Below, in pieces: positions 60,800 to 64,000 of a stretch of 64,000 nucleotides of DNA. The notes under the pieces are model-generated. The model was given only the letters and a program-made list of their open reading frames with translations, had not been told where the DNA came from and did not search any database. The DNA is taken from contig JAJDAC010000002.1 of NCBI GenBank assembly GCA_029262065.1, forward strand, positions 1-64,000. Reading direction: 5' to 3'. Positions within the stretch are counted from its first letter, which is position 1. Each line of letters begins with the position of its first letter. The DNA is from Candidatus Krumholzibacteriota bacterium (GTDB taxonomy: Bacteria > Krumholzibacteriota > Krumholzibacteriia > JAJRXK01). Made by a program: the position numbers and the translations under genes.

Positions 60800-62149
60800 A
60801 TGAATGGAAACCGATCGTGTCTGCTTGTACCCCTTCTGACTCTGGCGTTGGTCATTGCGACCAGCGTGCTGCTGGTGGTCCGCCAACGGACTGCCCGTCC
60901 AACGGCCCAGCTTTCACCGGAACTCCAATCGGTGGGGGCCAACACCGTGCTGGGATTCGATCTGGAGGCCCCGCGTGGCAAACTGGACACGGTGGAACTT
61001 GCCGTGCGGCAGGGAGATCGACGCGTCGTAGTGATCACGGAATCGCTCGGTGCCACCGACGCCTCGATGGGATGGGGCGCCACGATGGCCGCCGACTCGC
61101 TGGGGCTGGCCGAAGGGCCGGCAACTCTGGAACTCGTGGTGCGGGACGCATTCTGGCGGCCGCTGGGACCCGGCGATGAACCCACTCTCACCTGGCCCAT
61201 CGTGCTCGATTTCTCCGCGCCGGCCCTGGCGGTGTCAGGAGCCAGCCGCTACCCGCAGCAGGGCGGCGCCGGCATTGCCATCCTGACCAGCGAACCCGAC
61301 GCGCGAGTCGAGGTCATCTGCGGCGACCAGACGTTCGTGGCCCTGGCCGAAGCCAACAGTGGGCGTCACGTCGCGGTGTTCACGCTTCGTCACGACCATC
61401 CGGTCGACCTGCTCCTACTGGCGCGCGCCACCGACGCGGCCGGTAACGTGTCGCAACGCGAGCTGCCGTCGGTGATCCGGCGCGGGGAGTTCAAGACGGG
61501 GCAGGTAACCCTGAAGCAGGAGTTCCTCGAACGCAAGCTACCCGAACTCCTGCCCAATACACCCGACCTGAACCGCAGCCAATTGGCCGACGCCTTTCTG
61601 CGCGTGAACCGGGACCTACGGCAACAAGCGGCTGGCAAGAAGCACGAGCTGGCGCGTCAAACCACCGCGCACCCACAATGGCGCGGCGCCTTCGTACAGC
61701 CCCGCAACACGCAGGTGTTCTCGAACTACGCCGAAACCCGCGACTACCGATTCGACGGCGACACGCTCGATACCCAGGTCCACCTGGGATTCGATCTGGC
61801 GTCGACGCGGCAGGCCCCCGTGCCCTCGGCCCAGGCCGGCACCGTCGTGCACGCGGGACCGCTGACCATATACGGCAATACCGTGGTCGTTGACCACGGC
61901 CTGGGCGTGCAGACTCTCTACGCGCACCTTTCGAGTTTCGCGGTCGAAACCGGAGCCCAGGTGGGGCGCGGCACCGTGCTGGGCCGCACCGGCACCACCG
62001 GTCTCGCCGTGGGCGATCATCTGCACTATGAGGTACTGGTGCAGGGCTATCCCACGAATCCACTGCAGTGGTGGGACGGCCGTTGGATGCGGGATCACCT
62101 GGATGGACCACTCGTCGACGCGAACTCCACGTACCGCGTGGCGGATTGA
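60800..62149 (+). CDS. M23 (LytM/lysostaphin-type) peptidoglycan metallopeptidase
   Basis: 449 residues from the ATG at 60800. An N-terminal membrane anchor or signal (L-L-T-L-A-L-V-I-A-T-S-V-L-L-V-V) is followed by about 280 residues of beta-rich, Ig-like sequence. The C-terminal M23 domain (about 325-425) has H-L-G-F-D for the first two zinc ligands and G-D-H-L-H-Y-E for the H-x-H motif. Two further family patterns are P-V-P-S-A-Q-A-G-T-V and T-L-Y-A-H-L-S. All catalytic residues are present, so it likely cleaves peptide cross-links in the periplasm. Two bases separate its stop from the next start. Confidence 0.88.
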   Translation: MNGNRSCLLVPLLTLALVIATSVLLVVRQRTARPTAQLSPELQSVGANTVLGFDLEAPRGKLDTVELAVRQGDRRVVVITESLGATDASMGWGATMAADSLGLAEGPATLELVVRDAFWRPLGPGDEPTLTWPIVLDFSAPALAVSGASRYPQQGGAGIAILTSEPDARVEVICGDQTFVALAEANSGRHVAVFTLRHDHPVDLLLLARATDAAGNVSQRELPSVIRRGEFKTGQVTLKQEFLERKLPELLPNTPDLNRSQLADAFLRVNRDLRQQAAGKKHELARQTTAHPQWRGAFVQPRNTQVFSNYAETRDYRFDGDTLDTQVHLGFDLASTRQAPVPSAQAGTVVHAGPLTIYGNTVVVDHGLGVQTLYAHLSSFAVETGAQVGRGTVLGRTGTTGLAVGDHLHYEVLVQGYPTNPLQWWDGRWMRDHLDGPLVDANSTYRVAD

Positions 62150-62151
62150 TC

Positions 62152-63111
62152 ATGAGGTTTCACAGCCAGCGATGTTGTTTCATTTCCAGTCTGCTGCTCG
62201 CGATTCTCGTTGGGTGCGATGAGGACGGTGCGCCGCTCGACGACGGCACTCCCGAAACATGCGAGCCGGCGTTCGAAACCATCACGCCACTGGGACGCGT
62301 GGCCGTTCCCTATTCGTTCACACTGGACCCGGGCTGCGACTGTCCCGCCGCCACCATTGTCTTGTCGGCCGGCGAGCTCCCGCCCGGCCTGGACTTCGAC
62401 GGCACCATGATCGCCGGCACGCCGGAAGCGGCCGGCTTCTACGACGCGTCGTTCGTCTACAACGCGCCGTGTGACGCGGTAAGCGACGCCACCCTCGACC
62501 TTCAGTTCGATGTACTGGGTCCGGTGGCGTGTGAAGAGCTCGAACTGGTCGAATCGCTGCCCCGAGGCCTGGTAGGGTCAGCGTACACGGTGAATCTGTT
62601 CCAGGACATCGGCGGCGGACCCCGCGACGGTGAAGGAATGACGACCCTTGCCCTGACCGGCGATCTCCCCGATGGGCTCGTCTTCGATGCTTCGGCCGGC
62701 ACCATTTCTGGTACGCCCACCGCCGTCGATAGCGCGCAACTGACCCTGGATGCGAGTGACGAGTGCCCGCCGCTTCGAAATGGTCCGCAAACCCAGCAGC
62801 GGATCTACACCCTCGAAGTGGTCGATACCTGTCCGGCCATGGAGTTCAACACCGCGCGGCGATTACCGCAGGGCGCGGCCTCGCAATTCTACGGGCCCGT
62901 GGATCTGGTGATCGAAGGCACGCCGCCGTACGCAGTGACCCTCGTCACGGGCACGTTGCCGCAGGGCATCGGCCTGAATTCCATGCTGGCGCGACTGAGC
63001 GGGACCCCGTCGACCCCGGGCACCAGCGTTTTCACCCTGGAAATCCGCGACTCGTGTCCCGTGCCTGTGGTCCTCCAACGCGAGTACACGCTGCAGGTCA
63101 ATCCGTTCTGA
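62152..63111 (+). CDS. Lipoprotein with He_PIG-type Ig-like repeats
   Basis: 319 residues from the ATG at 62152. The signal ends in a lipobox (L-A-I-L-V-G-C near residue 22). Three repeats of about 90 residues follow, each with the signature L-P-x-G-L-x-F/L-x... then I-S/A-G-T-P. Examples are G-E-L-P-P-G-L-D-F, G-D-L-P-D-G-L-V-F and G-T-L-P-Q-G-I-G-L, with partners I-A-G-T-P, I-S-G-T-P and L-S-G-T-P. Paired Cys residues recur in each repeat. Such putative Ig domains are structural or adhesive modules at the cell surface. It is probably co-transcribed with the M23 gene. No enzyme activity is expected. Confidence 0.8.
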   Translation: MRFHSQRCCFISSLLLAILVGCDEDGAPLDDGTPETCEPAFETITPLGRVAVPYSFTLDPGCDCPAATIVLSAGELPPGLDFDGTMIAGTPEAAGFYDASFVYNAPCDAVSDATLDLQFDVLGPVACEELELVESLPRGLVGSAYTVNLFQDIGGGPRDGEGMTTLALTGDLPDGLVFDASAGTISGTPTAVDSAQLTLDASDECPPLRNGPQTQQRIYTLEVVDTCPAMEFNTARRLPQGAASQFYGPVDLVIEGTPPYAVTLVTGTLPQGIGLNSMLARLSGTPSTPGTSVFTLEIRDSCPVPVVLQREYTLQVNPF

Positions 63112-63124
63112 AAAGGGAACCGCC

Positions 63125-63838
63125 ATGCGAATCGCAATCCATCCGTTGAGGTCCAGACTCCGAGCGAACACGATGCTGGTACTTCTGACCGCTACCCTGG
63201 CTTCGGTGGGTTGCTCCAAGACCGATCAGCCGCGCGAGGAATCGTCCGCTTCGGAAAAGCAAGCAACTGAGACACCGAGCACATCTGACTCCTCGACCTC
63301 GGTGCTGGCGCGCCTGCGCAAGGGCGGCCTGATCCTGGCGTTTCGTCACTTTCAGACCGACCAAAGCCAAACCGACACGTACGATCGAGGAACCCACACG
63401 GGAACCTGGGACGACTGCGATCAGCAACGCAACCTATCGGCCGAGGGCCGCGCCACCGCCACGAAGGTGGGAGAAACAATACGTGGCCTGGAAATCCCCA
63501 TTGCCAGTGTGATTACCAGCCCCATGTGCCGCACGCGTGAATCAGCGAACCTGGCCTTCGGCAACGCAACAATTTCCGAGGACCTCGTGGGACGGGGTGC
63601 AGCCAAGGAGCAGGCATTGGTCAGCCTCATGACGCCCGCGCGCACCGGCGAGGAACACGCCGGGAACCGGGTGTTGATGACCCACGGTGATAACCTGATC
63701 GCCATAACCGACCTGACCAAGAAACAAGTCGTGGAAGGATGTGCGCTGGTCATCGAACCGGGCGACGGTGAATTCAAGGTGGTAGCCGTGGTACGCCCGG
63801 AGGACTGGGCGCCCATGGCCAAGCGAACGACGCGCTAG
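63125..63838 (+). CDS. Histidine-phosphatase-superfamily lipoprotein
   Basis: 237 residues from the ATG at 63125, with AAAAGGGAA upstream. A lipobox (L-A-S-V-G-C near residue 30) is followed by a Ser/Thr/Glu-rich linker of about 30 residues. The phosphatase core has L-I-L-A-F-R-H-F, where R-H-F stands for the usual R-H-G. Then come N-L-S-A-E-G-R-A-T-A, S-P-M-C-R-T-R-E-S-A and the second catalytic His in L-M-T-H-G-D-N-L. All core residues (R-H, R, H) are present, so activity is possible; R-H-F variants are common in periplasmic members. Substrate unknown. Third gene of the plus-strand group starting at 60800. Confidence 0.82.
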   Translation: MRIAIHPLRSRLRANTMLVLLTATLASVGCSKTDQPREESSASEKQATETPSTSDSSTSVLARLRKGGLILAFRHFQTDQSQTDTYDRGTHTGTWDDCDQQRNLSAEGRATATKVGETIRGLEIPIASVITSPMCRTRESANLAFGNATISEDLVGRGAAKEQALVSLMTPARTGEEHAGNRVLMTHGDNLIAITDLTKKQVVEGCALVIEPGDGEFKVVAVVRPEDWAPMAKRTTR

Positions 63839-63855
63839 CACTTTTCCGCCAGCGG

Positions 63856-64000
63856 TCAATCGATGTAGCCAAGCGAACGCAGGCGATCGCGCAACTCGGG
63901 GTCCACCTCGAATATCCCGGCGCCAGTACCCTCGACCAATGCCGTATCGATCATGACCTGCATGCGGGCCACACGGTCGCGGTCTCGGGTCGCCAGGTTG
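63856..64000 (-). CDS. Sulfatase-like hydrolase, C-terminal end (truncated by window edge)
   Basis: On the minus strand an open frame enters from base 64000 and stops with TGA at 63856-63858. The 47 visible residues read N-L-A-T-R-D-R-D-R-V-A-R-M at the start and D-P-E-L-R-D-R-L-R-S-L-G-Y-I-D at the end. An L-R-x-L-G-Y-I-D ending after an N-L-A segment is the usual C-terminus of sulfatase/alkaline-phosphatase-fold proteins. The catalytic part lies outside the window, so the assignment rests on this tail alone. Confidence 0.55.
   Translation of the reverse strand, partial: NLATRDRDRVARMQVMIDTALVEGTGAGIFEVDPELRDRLRSLGYID

Noticed and set aside
1-64000. CRISPR arrays, insertion sequences, integrases, rRNA or tRNA genes
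   Set aside because: None could be found by reading both strands; no regularly spaced repeats, transposase-like proteins or conserved RNA gene cores were seen.

Overview
This is a GC-rich chromosomal stretch from a Gram-negative-type bacterium: it encodes a TonB-dependent receptor, lipoproteins, O-antigen-polymerase-like and MurJ-like membrane proteins. Two secreted proteins end in FlgD-like Ig sorting domains carrying an N-P-F-N signature. That combination is typical of uncultured FCB-type or candidate-phylum bacteria (Eisenbacteria, Krumholzibacteria and Latescibacteria are the kind I have in mind). This is an inference from protein style; no rRNA, tRNA or marker gene fixes the taxonomy, and I see no transposase, integrase or CRISPR array.

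Region 1 (1-14.7 kb) is mostly housekeeping and envelope genes. It holds the end of a TauE/SafE permease, a double retropepsin-like protein with a PDZ domain, a YCF48-type beta-propeller and a cobalamin riboswitch. The riboswitch controls a BtuB-like receptor and a secreted beta-propeller. Next come a PPi-type phosphofructokinase, RNase D, a catalytic/non-catalytic M16 peptidase pair, a DinB-fold protein, a thiamine-binding-type protein and a bicupin.

Region 2 (14.7-31.7 kb) begins with a minus-strand run of a DUF819 membrane protein, an Fe(II)/2-oxoglutarate oxygenase and two alpha/beta hydrolases of the exosortase-A-associated kind. An exopolysaccharide locus follows: four GT4-type glycosyltransferases, an O-antigen-polymerase-like protein and a 997-residue secreted multidomain protein. 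Five of these genes form one minus-strand operon, mostly with 4-nt start/stop overlaps. Divergent from it lie a MurJ/MviN-family flippase and an ABC-2 exporter pair.

Region 3 (31.7-58.0 kb) is the main feature: one long, translationally coupled minus-strand biosynthetic operon. Reading order is a trimodular NRPS (3171 aa), a type I PKS module (KS-AT-KR-like-ACP), a free-standing luciferase-like flavin monooxygenase, a one-module NRPS, a two-module NRPS, a type II thioesterase and an MbtH-like protein. Specificity codes read by eye suggest Thr, Val-like, Val-like, malonate, Ile-like, Val-like and Asp-like units. The PKS ketoreductase has lost its NADPH loop and catalytic Tyr, so the beta-keto group probably persists at the point where the monooxygenase is encoded. 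No terminal thioesterase or reductase domain exists, so product release is unexplained. An ABC exporter pair converges on the end of this operon.

Region 4 (58.0-64.0 kb) has a structured leader upstream of the NRPS operon, then glgC and a clear intrinsic terminator. After it come an AT-rich spacer and a LuxR-family regulator whose receiver lacks the phospho-acceptor Asp. Three plus-strand envelope genes follow (M23 peptidase, Ig-repeat lipoprotein, histidine-phosphatase-like lipoprotein), and the window ends in the C-terminus of a sulfatase-like gene.
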